DNA of 64,000 bases from Artocarpus heterophyllus (taxonomy: Eukaryota; Streptophyta; Magnoliopsida; Rosales; Moraceae): positions 28,317,742-28,381,741 of the forward strand of contig CM046343.1 of NCBI GenBank assembly GCA_025403435.1, written 5' to 3'. A model generated the notes under the pieces. It saw nothing but the letters and a program-made list of their open reading frames with translations. It was not told the origin of the DNA and searched no databases. Position 1 is the stretch's first letter, and every line of letters begins with the position of its first letter. The position numbers and the translations under genes are program-made. Below, piece by piece: positions 35,588 to 46,565 of the stretch.

Positions 35588-36132
35588 GGACTGTACAAAA
35601 AAATCGAAAAACCAAAACTGACCGAAACTGTCCGAGAAAAGACCGAAAAAATCGGTTTCATAAAAACAAAACAGGTTTGGTTCGGTTAACTGAACCGAAT
35701 CTGTTGTGAGAGGTTCGGTTTCGGTTTCGACTTCTTATAAAACGAACCGAACCGAACTAAAACCGAATGCCTATTCTACTCTAAAGCTAAATAATGTTTT
35801 TTTAGCCTATTTCGGTTGGGTTATAGTATTTTTTTAGCACCATTTCAAAAAGAACATAAATAATACACAATACATTGTACTATTTTAGCAATTTTTTAAC
35901 AAAAAAAATAAAATAAAATGTGGTAAACTGATAGTACGTTTTTTGTATACCATTAGATAACATTTTCACAAAACCGAACCGAACCGAACAAAACCGACCA
36001 TGAACGGTTGGTTAACCGATTGAATACTCTTGGTATGCGGTGCGGTTTTGGTTTTGCAATTCTAAAAACTTAAAGTTGCATTTCGGTAACCGAATCGATC
36101 AAAACCGACTAAACCGAACCGAAAACACCCCT
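35588..36132. mobile_element. CCGAA/TTCGG-rich non-autonomous DNA element
   Basis: About 545 bp, with its outer parts full of CCGAAC and GGTTCGG repeats in both orientations. The ends start AGGACTGTAC and, from the other side, AGGGGTGTTT. It is flanked by a perfect 11-bp direct repeat ATAAATATATA (35577-35587 and 36133-36143), which fits the 9-11 bp duplications of Mutator-like elements. The duplication is AT-only, so some of the match could be chance. Confidence 0.55.
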
Positions 36133-36546
36133 ATAAATATATACTTGCATTTACAAAAACTTTGAAACAAGTTGTCCCTATGAACTAGAAACCCAAAGTA
36201 TCATCTTCCTTGCTGTTTAGCTGTTGTGTTGTTGCAAACTATGAGGGCTTATGATTGTGCAGAGATTTAAGGAGTGTTTAAATGTGCATTTCGTATTCGG
36301 ATTGTTCTACCGCGTTGGATGAGGAATTCCCGGCATCAATATTGAGCATTGATATATTGGCGAAATTGAATATGAGAAATGTAAAACGAAATGATATTCT
36401 TTCGGACCTTAAAGGTCCCAAGTTCCAACTTTGGTATCATGACTTTTGTGACAAAAACCGAGAAATGGTATGCTTTGTGTACCTTGAACGTTGGTCTTGA
36501 GTATTACAGGGATATTTTCGAACTGACATTGATTCCATGATTGTTA

Positions 36547-36709
36547 GGGCCTATTTGGTATTATTTTTAAAATAAGTGAAAATGATTTTATTTTTAAAAA
36601 TACAAAATTTTTGAGGAATTGTGCTGAGAGTATTTTTAAAAAGTTTTGCCTTAAAAAAACGTGCAAAACATTTCCAAAAACTCCTAAAACAATTACAAAC
36701 AGGGTCTTA
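36547..36709. mobile_element. hAT-like MITE
   Basis: About 163 bp, starting TAGGGCCTATTTGGTA and ending ACAAACAGGGTCTTA. The ends are imperfect inverted repeats of the common plant hAT form. The interior is A/T-rich with no ORF. Confidence 0.5.
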
Positions 36710-37720
36710 GTTTCTTGAGTTAGTTCGACTATCTATTGATTTTGTTATAATAATCGTAGGGTGTTTGGGAGAGCTATCAATTGGAAAGGAAACGTTGATT
36801 GAAAATTGTAACATACAAGAGTTTTAGTCCGTAGCAATTTTTTACTTTTTATTGTAGTTGTTGAGAGTTTCATATTGTTTATTAATTCTAACTGATATGC
36901 CAAATAGAGGCCTAGTGTTAAGATGCATACAAGCGTATACGGTCACAAATGATAAAATGATCAAGAGTCCAGATATCAATCCTATGAGGATTGTGCAAAT
37001 TTTGCGTTAATTACTGAAATTAATTGGCTCTAAGATTATTTGAATAATTAGATAAAGTAACGAATAAAAGAAACTAAAAACATAACTAGCAAATAAAATT
37101 AAATAATGAAAACAATTAACTAAAAATACTAAAGCATCGATTTCATAATAATTAATCCGCAATAATTTTATTATTTTATTATTAAGTAAATCTCATGATT
37201 AATTAATCGATAACCTCTTAATTAACCCAATTACCTCTCTTGATCATCAAATTAGATAATATGCTCAAAAACCCGATTCTAATATTTCTATCTAGAACCA
37301 AATAATTAGTATTCATTAAACTCTGATTCTCCTAATGATTATAAAGGAACTATAATTTTTTTGATCTTATAGTCGCCTAAGTTGCTTCTTTATTACATAA
37401 TGGAAATAATAACGAAACAACCAAACAAACAAATGACAACTGAAATGTTGCCTCCACCATACTTCGCGAGACCAAGCTCCCGTATCGCCTACTACCTAAA
37501 AACTGCCGCCGACCAAGTCTAGTCATGTATCCCTTTTGTTAGACATGTATGTCCTAAGAAATAAAAATGTAATATGTTTTTGGAGACTTTTTTTATCAAT
37601 AAAGAATTTATTTATTATTTATATACTAAATCTTGTCCTCTTTACATTCATATTTATTGAATGTATGTTAAGCAAACAATAGTCTAAGACTATCGGTCCA
37701 AACCTTTAAGAATAAGGTAT
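36710..37720. other. Intergenic; older repeat into which the gypsy element inserted
   Basis: No gene is supported. From about 37538 the sequence (TGTTAGACATGTATGTCCTA) looks like the start of an older, possibly copia-type LTR that continues after the gypsy insertion at 46566. Confidence 0.4.
37716..37720. other. Target-site duplication, left (GGTAT)
   Basis: GGTAT directly precedes the 5' LTR and recurs at 46561-46565 directly after the 3' LTR. Confidence 0.9.
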
Positions 37721-39691
37721 TGTAACACCCGTATTTTTAACGGGCATAATTTTGTAAAATTTAATGAATAAAATATGACTATTTAAAATTACTAAGTTGT
37801 TTATGATCATTTAAAAAAAATACCATTTTAGTATTTTCTTACCAAGTCTTCCTAAGAAACATTCAAAACTTACCAACACTTACTTCTACCAATCTTGTCT
37901 CCCTAAATTATTGCTCAATTATATAGACTTCTTCTCATTTTGCTAAAGGTATCCGAAGGGGACATTGAATTATTTTCCGTCAATTCATAGAAGACATGGA
38001 GATATTTTCTCAACCACCTAATTAATTATTTCCTTATCTTCTTCTATAATTCACTCCAATTATCCCCTCAATTATGTTGGCATTATTTGCTAAAAGTCTT
38101 CATGGGAGACAAGATGATATTTTCCTTTAAGACTCTTTTGTTTCTTCTTACAACTTTTCCCCGTAAACATCCCATTCCTCTTAAGCATTTTGATATCTTT
38201 TTATTTAACTATCACCACCTTCTTCTCTAGTTCTCATTCTCTCCCTTCTCACTTCAAATTTCTAACTAAAGACATAGAGCACAAAGCTCTCTTTGTGGCC
38301 AAGACAATTATAATTCCCAACCATGATCGAGGCGGTTTTAAAGTTAATTCAAGCTTGATTGATAACCCAAACTTTGGTGCTTTTCAAAGAAGTTTTGAGG
38401 TAGGTTTTCTTTAATCTAAACTTAGTTTTTAGTATGTATTTTCTCCATGTTTAACGCATAAAAATACTTTAATGGCACTAGTAGACGGGTTTACACATAA
38501 CTCACTTATGAATGTGATTATACGTTGTGCTTTAGTTTTAATTGTCCTTATGCATGCCTTAGGGTCAAGGATGTGTGGAGCTAACGTTAATTGATTCCAG
38601 GATTAAAAGATTGTTGATAAGCTTGAAAGGTAGGGATTCTATTACTCATTTTTGTGAGGTTTTTATAGAATTAAAATTGATTGTTTTGCCGCAATATATA
38701 TATATATATCTATGTTGAACTGATATTATATGAGTATCACATATGAAACTATGACATGGACTCGTCTTGTATTGTACGGCGAGGAACATAATGAATTGAC
38801 ACATGTTATAAATTGAGAAGCATGGTTAGGAAAACTGACTCTATTAATAATGATTTAATATAGAGAAATGGTGAGACATGAAGAGGGCGGCGGTTACGTC
38901 CTTGGGCATGAATACCCAAAAAGGTAAAATAGGGGGAAGGTGATGACGCTTCCTTGGGTTGAAAGTCCCAGAACACACTGTACAGGAATTGATTTGGTGA
39001 GGACTCGGGGCTTGATGTCCCCTCACCGGAACACCCTTGGAATGTTTATAGGGTGATCAAGTGCGCCCATTTGGGTTTCGATGAGTTGAGTGATACTCAA
39101 TTTAACATGGATACCTAGGAACAATGATGATTGGTAATATTTGTATAAATGTGTAATTATGACACTTGGTAATGATTAACTACGGTATCCATAAGATGTG
39201 ATCATAATAAACCTCATAATCTGGAATATGATGTAACCTACTAACCATGCAGTTTTTAATGTGGTAATGGATAAACCATAAGGTGAGTCATGATTTCCCT
39301 ACTGGGCATGTCGATGCTCATCCCTATCATATCTTCATATCTCAGGTGGAACTCAGTGCAACATATTTGAAGAGGAATAAGCGAAAACAATCCTGCTGTT
39401 TTCGTGTTAGAAGACCCTGTTTAATTACAACTTATCTACAACATGTAAGAGTTGTATTATTATTTTTTATGGCTGTGTTAAGTTATTTGGGAATTGTACT
39501 ATGGTGATGATGACTGTAATTATATATATTTGGTGCTACACTAAAAACTGTGGTTTGTATTTAAAACGTTTATTTTTATTTTTCTTGTTGTTTAAAGACC
39601 CATGGGCATTGTTTAATTGATTTAAATAATATAAAATTTAAAATTATTTTTATTTATTTAAAACTGTTAACCCCCACATAAGGGTGTTACA
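37721..39691 (+). repeat. 5' LTR of the gypsy element (1971 bp)
   Basis: It begins TGTAACACCCGTATTTTTAA and ends CACATAAGGGTGTTACA. Its 3' ~1.2 kb is homologous to the LTR at 2066-4426. Short ORFs inside it recur in the other LTR and are not genes. Confidence 0.95.
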
Positions 39692-39698
39692 GAATTTT

Positions 39699-39710
39699 TG
39701 GTATCAGAGC
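39699..39710 (+). other. Primer binding site, initiator tRNA-Met
   Basis: TGGTATCAGAGC, the plant iMet-complementary sequence, lies seven bases after the 5' LTR. Confidence 0.9.
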
Positions 39711-39842
39711 CTAGGTTCGATTAACCTAGGGGGTATAGCACCACCTTAAAAATTAATCTTTGGGAATGGTTTTAAAGTTAGGTGTTAATGTCATCATCAT
39801 TTGGTACTGATCCTAGTTAAATTTTCGCAGCCAGTAGAAACT

Positions 39843-41141
39843 ATGCCACCAAGACGTCAAATGCAATCGTCTGAGCTGTCACAACCGGTTGAACATGCTC
39901 AAGAAGTTGAGCAACCGGAACCGATGGAACAAGCTCAAGAAGATGAGCAACTACGACATGCAACACAATCCCCGCCAGCTGCACCAGAAGTAAATAATTT
40001 AGGACAAATTCTTCAAGCATTACAAAATGTGCAAAGACCTGTGGAGGTTCGTGATCCCAAACAACGACATCTAACTCTGTTGAAGGAGTTTATGAAGCAG
40101 AAACCACCCACATTTAGTGGAGAACCTAACCCGGTCATAGCAGAACAATGGCTAAAGGCAGTCAAAAAGAAGTTGGACACCTTGAGGATTCCACGGGAGT
40201 ATTGGGTTAGCTTTTCAACATATATATTTGAGGGTAAAGCCGAAGAATGGTGGGATCTTCAGAAAGACGACTATGACGTGCCGAATCTTACATGGGAGCA
40301 GTTCGAAACCATTTTTCGCAACACCTATATTCCTCAGAGCCATAGGCAAGCAATGATGCGAGAATTTGAAAACCTGGTGCAGGGAGATACAACAGTTGCT
40401 GAATACCATGCTCGATTTATAGAATTGTCTCGCTACAATCCCGGGGCTGTATCGGATCCAATGGCGAGATGCAAAAAATTTAGAAATAACCTGAGGCCGA
40501 AAATCAGACAAATGATAGCTGCTGTTCCATCAACAGATTTTCTTGATCTTGTAGCTGCGGCACAGCTGGCAGAGACAGAACTAAATAACTCCTATGGAGA
40601 GTATAAGGGTTCTGGTGGGCGTCAAAGGAAAATATGTAAGAAAGAGAAGTCACAAGGGCAAGTCATTCAGCATAGTGGAGTGACTATTGGTGGTGGATCT
40701 TCTGGCAGTGGTCGTTTCCAACCGTATGCTTGTCATAACTGTGGACAAGTGGGACATCTGAGGAGCAATTGCCCTAACCGCCCTACACAATCATCCTTTG
40801 CACCAAGGCCACAAGGAAGTCATTTTGGCTCCACTGTTTGGGGAGGGAGTCAAAATCGTGGAGCGCCTCAGCAAAACACTCCAGCTTCCCAAGTCTCAGT
40901 AACTCAACCTCGAGGGTTCCAGCCTCAGTACAACTATCAACAGCGGCCACAGGGTTCCAATTTTTATGCTAATCAGAACTTCCAACCGACTCCACAAGGC
41001 TCAGTGAATCAAAGGCCATATTTTTCTGGGAGAAATAATAATAAGGCTAGTAGTAGCCAAGGAAACCGAGGAAAAAGTGATAAAGGAAAAGCACCAGCAC
41101 AAGCTTATGCAATTACGGCTACAAATGGACAAGGAAAATAG
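39843..41141 (+). CDS. Gag polyprotein of the gypsy element
   Basis: A 432-aa ORF from ATG 39843 to TAG 41139. A Pro/Glu/Gln-rich N-terminus is followed by the retrotransposon gag core (~95-230), including KPPTFSGEPNP, AEQWLKAVKKK, AEEWWDLQ and MMREFENLVQGD. A CCHC zinc knuckle (CHNCGQVGHLRSNC) sits near residue 297. The Gln/Ser-rich tail ends before the stop. The pol frame continues in the same reading frame after the TAG, so the stop is either a mutation or a recoding point. Gag itself is unbroken. Confidence 0.9.
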   Translation: MPPRRQMQSSELSQPVEHAQEVEQPEPMEQAQEDEQLRHATQSPPAAPEVNNLGQILQALQNVQRPVEVRDPKQRHLTLLKEFMKQKPPTFSGEPNPVIAEQWLKAVKKKLDTLRIPREYWVSFSTYIFEGKAEEWWDLQKDDYDVPNLTWEQFETIFRNTYIPQSHRQAMMREFENLVQGDTTVAEYHARFIELSRYNPGAVSDPMARCKKFRNNLRPKIRQMIAAVPSTDFLDLVAAAQLAETELNNSYGEYKGSGGRQRKICKKEKSQGQVIQHSGVTIGGGSSGSGRFQPYACHNCGQVGHLRSNCPNRPTQSSFAPRPQGSHFGSTVWGGSQNRGAPQQNTPASQVSVTQPRGFQPQYNYQQRPQGSNFYANQNFQPTPQGSVNQRPYFSGRNNNKASSSQGNRGKSDKGKAPAQAYAITATNGQGK

Positions 41142-41663
41142 GCTGATCACTCAGTTGTAGACGGTATGATTCACGTGTCTCATTCTTGGGCTCATGTATT
41201 ATTTGACACTGGTGCCACTCATTCATTTATATCTATGTTATTTGCTTCCGTACTACAATTAGAAACTGAGACATGTAGTTCATCATTAACCCTTAGTACA
41301 CCAATGGGCGGGATAGCTGAAGTATCCATAATTTGTAAATCAGTGTGTATTGTTATAGGAGAACATAAACTATCGGCTGACCTATATGTAATAACTATGA
41401 CAGAGTTTGATGTAATCTTAGGAATGGATTGGCTAACTAAATACTAGGCAATAGTAGATTGTCATAGGAAACGTGTCTCTTTATTCACCAAGAATGGACA
41501 AGTCATCGAATTTCAGGCAAAAACAGGAACAGTGACGCCAGCCCCGGTGCTAAAGGCTTGTATTGGAGGACGAAGGAATTTCACCAATCTTGGGACGATC
41601 TTTGCTTCAGATGGAGAACTAAAGAAGAGTGACCTATCCTCTCACACTCCTGTGGTGGACAAT
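41142..41663 (+). pseudogene. Pol, aspartic protease section (broken)
   Basis: It lies in the same frame as gag. It carries the protease active-site motif LFDTGATHSFIS and, downstream, VILGMDWL. An in-frame TAG at 41445-41447 interrupts it shortly after the latter motif. Coding similarity then continues in this frame to about 41660, where a single base appears lost and the frame moves from 0 to 2. Confidence 0.85.
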
Positions 41664-44003
41664 TTTCAGATGTTTTTCCAGATGAATTGCCCGGACTTCC
41701 ACCTGATAGAGAAATTGAGTTTGTCATCGACTTAACTCAAGGAGCAGCGCCTGTTTCTATTGCCCCGTATCGAATGGCACCTGCTGAGAAAGTGGAATTG
41801 AGGAAGCAGTTGGACGAATTACTGGAAAAAGGATTTATTCGACCAAGTACATCACCTTGGGGAGCTCCAGTACTTTTTGCGAAGAAACATGACGGATCGT
41901 TGAGGCTCTGTGTCGATTATCGCCAGTTTAATCGATTGACTATCAAGAACAAGTACCCTCTACCCCGAATTGATGAGTTGTTCGATCAGTTAGGAGGATC
42001 TTGCTATTTCTCAAAGATTGACTTACGATCCGGATATCACCAACTGAAGATAAGAGAAGAGGACATTCCAAAGACAGCTTTTTGGACTCGCTACGGTCAT
42101 TTTGAGTTTCTTGTCATGCCTTTCGGGTTGACTAATGCACCAGCGGCTTTCATGGACTTGATGAACCGTGTCTTTCGACCGTACTTAGATCAATTTATCA
42201 TTGTTTTCATAGATGATATCTTGATCTATTCTAAAAACGAAGAAGAACATGCTGAGCATTTGAGGATCGCTCTACAAACGTTGAGAGGACATAGTCTTTA
42301 TGCAAAAAGAGAAAAATGTGATTTCTGGATGACGAAGGTCAAGTTCCTTGGACACGTTGTCTCTGAAGAAGGCATCTCAGTGGACCCCTCCAAAATTGAA
42401 GCAGTGCTAAATTGGGAACGACCAAAGAACGTGTCAGAGATTCGAAGTTTCCTCGGACTAGCTGGATACTATCGACGCTTCGTAGAGAATTTTTCAAAGA
42501 TTGCTTCTCCATTAACAAAACTCACAAGGAAGAATGTCAAGTTCGTGTGGGATGATAAATGTGAAGAAGCATTTGAGGAACTGAAACGAAGACTCACTAG
42601 TGCACCTGTGCTGATTATACCTAACAACGAGGAGCCTTACACAGTATACACTGATGCCTCAGGAAACGGTTTGGGTTGTGTGTTAATGCAGCATGGACGA
42701 ATAGTTGCCTACGCCTCACGCCAGTTGAAACCCCATGAGAGGAACTACCCCACACATGATCTTGAGTTAGCTGCTGTGGTTTTCGCACTCAAAATTTGGA
42801 GATGTTATCTATATGGCGCAAAGTTCGAGCTATATTCAGATCATCAAAGTCTGAAATATTTGTTTACTCAAAAGGATCTCAATCTAAGGCAACGAAGATG
42901 GACTGAGTACATGGTGGACTATGACTTTAGTATCCAATATCATCCTGGAAAAGCAAATGCCGTGGCAGATGCTCTAAGTCGTAAGAACAACGGACGTATA
43001 GCCAGTTTAGCATTGGAAGATTGGAGACGAGTCACCATCGCTGACTTCAACTTGCAATATTATGAAGATAACGAGAGAGCTTTCTTATTCAATGTGATAG
43101 CAACTCCTACGTTAATTCAGAAAGTAAAACAAGGACAATGGCACGATGAAGGATTACGTAGGGTTTGGAAACAAATACAAAATGGAGAACAACTGGATGG
43201 ATGGCAGATTGAGCCAGAAGGATTTTTACTTTACAAAGGAAGATTAGTTGTTCCAGAGGATCCATATCTCAGGCATGCGGTGCTAGATGAGGCTCACCGT
43301 TCAAAGTTTGCTATTCATCCTGGAAGCACAAAAATGTATATGGATCTAAAACGACAATACTGGTGGCGAGGAATGAAACGAGATGTAGCAACCTTTGTCT
43401 CTAAGTGCATGACGTGCCAATAGGTTAAAGCGGAACATCAAAAGCCTGGAGGCGAGTTGAGGAGCTTACCTATTCCAGAATGGAAGTGGGATCATGTGAC
43501 AATGGACTTTGTTACTGGATTTCCTAAGACTCAAATAGGGCATGACGCCGTTTGGGTAATTGTAGATCGTTTAACTAAGACAGCCCACTTCATCCCAATC
43601 AGAACTAATTATAGTGTCTCAAAATTATGTCAATTGTACGTGGAAAAGGTAGTGACATTGCATGGAGTGCCAATGTCAATAGTTTCCGATAGAGATACAC
43701 GTTTCACGTCGAAATTTTGGAGAGGATTGCAGAGGGCCTTGGGAACTCAATTGAATTTTAGTACAGCTTTTCATCCTCAAACAGATGGACAATCTGAACG
43801 TGTCATTCAGATTCTCGAGGATATGCTTCGGGCTTGTGTGCTGGACTTTGGAACAAATTGGGCTGCACAGCTGCCATATGTTGAATTCGCATATAACAAC
43901 AGTTACCAAGCAAGTATTAGAATGGCTCCATATGAGGCCTTATATGGTAGACCTTGTAGATCTCCATTGTGTTGGGCTGAAAAGGAAAAGCGTCTTGAAC
44001 TTG
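41664..44003 (+). pseudogene. Pol, reverse transcriptase, RNase H and integrase core (broken)
   Basis: The frame is offset from the protease frame by one lost base near 41663. The RT domain contains [37 protein letters not shown] and the catalytic FIDDILIYS (~42208). RNase H carries [21 protein letters not shown] and SDHQSLKYL. The integrase zinc-binding region ([13 protein letters not shown]) runs into a TAG at 43421-43423. After that the DDE core continues in frame: TMDFVTGFP, IVSDRDTRF, TDGQSERVIQILEDMLR. A second single-base loss near 44004 shifts the frame again. Catalytic residues are otherwise visible. Confidence 0.88.
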
Positions 44004-44538
44004 GCCTCAGTTTATCAGAGAAACAACGGACAAGATCCAGATTATTCGCGAACGTCTTCAGACAGCTCAAAGTCGACAAAAGAGTTATGCAGATAAGAGG
44101 AGGCGACCTTTAGAGTTCATGATCGGAGACTTTGTGTTCTTAAAAGTGAAACCAAAACGAGGTGTATCTCGATTTGGTGTTAAAGGAAAGTTAGCACCAA
44201 GGTATACAGGACCGTTTGAGATTGTGGAACGCATTGGAACGTTGGCATACCGTTTAGACCTACCACCACAATTGTCTCATGTACATAATGTGTTTCATGT
44301 ATCGATGTTGAGAAAGTATGAACCCGACCCTTCACATGTGATCATGTGGACAGATGTGCCAATTCAAGGAGATACGAATTATGAAGAAATTCCAGTTCAA
44401 ATACTGGATCATGAAATAAAATTATTACGTCGTCGTGGAATTCCTCTGGTGAAAGTGATGTGGCAACACTATGATGTGGAGGAAGCCACATGGGAACTTG
44501 AATCTGAAATGAGAGAAAAGTACCCACATTTGTTTTAA
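44004..44538 (+). pseudogene. Pol, integrase C-terminus with GPF motif and chromodomain
   Basis: This is in the third frame, open to TAA at 44536. It contains the GPY/F-type module (LAPRYTGPFEIVERIG, PPQLSHVHNVFHVSMLRKY) followed by a chromodomain (PVQILDHEIKLLRR, VKVMWQHYD, EEATWELE). Chromodomains are known to guide chromovirus integration toward particular chromatin. This segment is intact but cut off from the upstream pol frame. Confidence 0.87.
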
Positions 44539-44580
44539 CATTGTAATCAGTGTACGAAATTTCGAGGACGAAATTTTTAT

Positions 44581-44593
44581 AGGAGGGGAGAGC
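44581..44593 (+). other. Polypurine tract of the gypsy element
   Basis: AGGAGGGGAGAGC directly abuts the 3' LTR. Confidence 0.9.
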
Positions 44594-46560
44594 TGTAACA
44601 CCCGTATTTTTAACGGGCATAATTTTATAAAATTTAATGAATAAAATATGACTATTTAAAATTACTAAGTTGTTTATGATCATTTAAAAAAAATACCATT
44701 TTAGTATTTTCTTACCAAGTCTTCCTAAGAAACATTCAAAACTTACCAACACTTACTTCTACCAATCTTGTCTCCCTAAATTATTGCTCAATTATATAGA
44801 CTTCTTCTCATTTTGCTAAAGGTATCCGAAGGGGACATTGAATTATTTTTCGTCAATTCATAGAAGACATGGAGATATTTTCTCAACCACCTAATTAATT
44901 ATTTCCTTATCTTCTTCTATAATTCACTCCAATTATCCCCTCAATTATGTTGGCATTATTTGCTAAAAGTCTTCATGGGAGACAAGATGATATTTTCCTT
45001 TAAGACTCTTTTGTTTCTTCTTACAACTTTTCCCCGTAAACATCCCATTCCTCTTAAGCATTTTGATATCTTTTTATTTAACTATCACCACCTTCTTCTC
45101 TAGTTCTCATTCTCTCCCTTCTCACTTCAAATTTCTAACTAAAGACATAGAGCACAAAGCTCTCTTTGTGGCCAAGACAATTATAATTCCCAACCATGAT
45201 CGAGGCGGTTTTAAAGTTAATTCAAGCTTGATTGATAACCCAAACTTTGGTGCTTTTCAAAGAAGTTTTGAGGTAGGTTTTCTTTAATCTAAACTTAGTT
45301 TTTAGTATGCATTTTCTCCATGTTTAATGCATAAAAATACTTTAATGGCACTAGTAGACGGGTTTACACATAACTCACTTATGAATGTGATTATACGTTG
45401 TGCTTTAGTTTTAATTGTCCTTATGCATGCCTTAGGGTCAAGGATGTGTGGAGCTAACGTTAATTGATTCCAGGATTAAAAGATTGTTGATAAGCTTGAA
45501 AGGTAGGGATTCTATTACTCATTTTTGTGAGGTTTTTATAGAATTAAAATTGATTGTTTTGCCGCAATATATATATATCTATGTTGAACTGATATTATAT
45601 GAGTATCACATATGAAACTATGACATGGACTCGTCTTGTATTGTATGGCGAGGAACATAATGAATTGACACATGTTATAAATTGAGAAGCATGGTTAGGA
45701 AAACTGACTCTATTAATAATGATTTAATATAGAGAAATGGTGAGACATGAAGAGGGCGGCGGTTACGTCCTTGGGCATGAATACCCAAAAAGGTAAAATA
45801 GGGGGAAGGTGATGACGCTTCCTTGGGTTGAAAGTCCCAGAACACACTGTACAGGAATTGATTTGGTGAGGACTCGGGGCTTGATGTCCCCTCACCGGAA
45901 CACCCTTGGAATGTTTATAGGGTGATCAAGTGCGCCCATTTGGGTTTCGATGAGTTGAGTGATACTCAATTTAACATGGATACCTAGGAACAATGATGAT
46001 TGGTAATATTTGTATAAATGTGTAATTATGACACTTGGTAATGATTAACTACGGTATCCATAAGATGTGATCATAATAAACCTCATAATCTGGAATATGA
46101 TGTAACCTACTAACCATGCAGTTTTTAATGTGGTAATGGATAAACCATAAGGTGAGTCATGATTTCCCTACTGGGCATGTCGATGCTCATCCCTATCATA
46201 TCTTCATATCTCAGGTGGAACTCAGTGCAACATATTTGAAGAGGAATAAGCGAAAACAATCCTGCTGTTTTCGTGTTAGAAGACCCTGTTTAATTACAAC
46301 TTATCTACAACATGTAAGAGTTGTATTATTATTTTTTATGGCTGTGTTAAGTTATTTGGGAATTGTACTATGGTGATGATAACTGTAATTATATATATTT
46401 GGTGCTACACTAAAAACTGTGGTTTGTATTTAAAAAGTTTATTTTTATTTTTCTTGTTGTTTAAAGACCCATGGGCATTGTTTAATTGATTTAAATAATA
46501 TAAAATTTAAAATTATTTTTATTTATTTAAAACTGTTAACCCCCACATAGGGGTGTTACA
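44594..46560 (+). repeat. 3' LTR of the gypsy element (1967 bp)
   Basis: TGTAACACCC to GGGTGTTACA. It is about 99.6% identical to the 5' LTR by eye and is followed by the GGTAT duplication. Confidence 0.95.
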
Positions 46561-46565
46561 GGTAT

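Larger units (their letters stand above)
37721..46560 (+). mobile_element. Complete Ty3/gypsy chromovirus-type (Tekay-like) LTR retrotransposon, 8.84 kb
   Basis: Two nearly identical LTRs flank a tRNA-iMet primer site, gag, a broken pol, a chromodomain and a polypurine tract. The 5-bp target duplication GGTAT (37716-37720 and 46561-46565) is perfect. By eye the LTRs differ at about eight positions plus one AT-repeat length change, roughly 0.4%, so the insertion is recent. Pol nevertheless contains three in-frame TAG codons (one at the gag/pol border) and two single-base frame losses. The copy is therefore not autonomous as written and was probably mobilised in trans or copied from an already defective parent. 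Confidence 0.93.

Noticed and set aside
36282..36500. 72-aa ORF
   Set aside because: A single ATG-started frame without domains or splice context. It could be a gene fragment, but nothing supports it.
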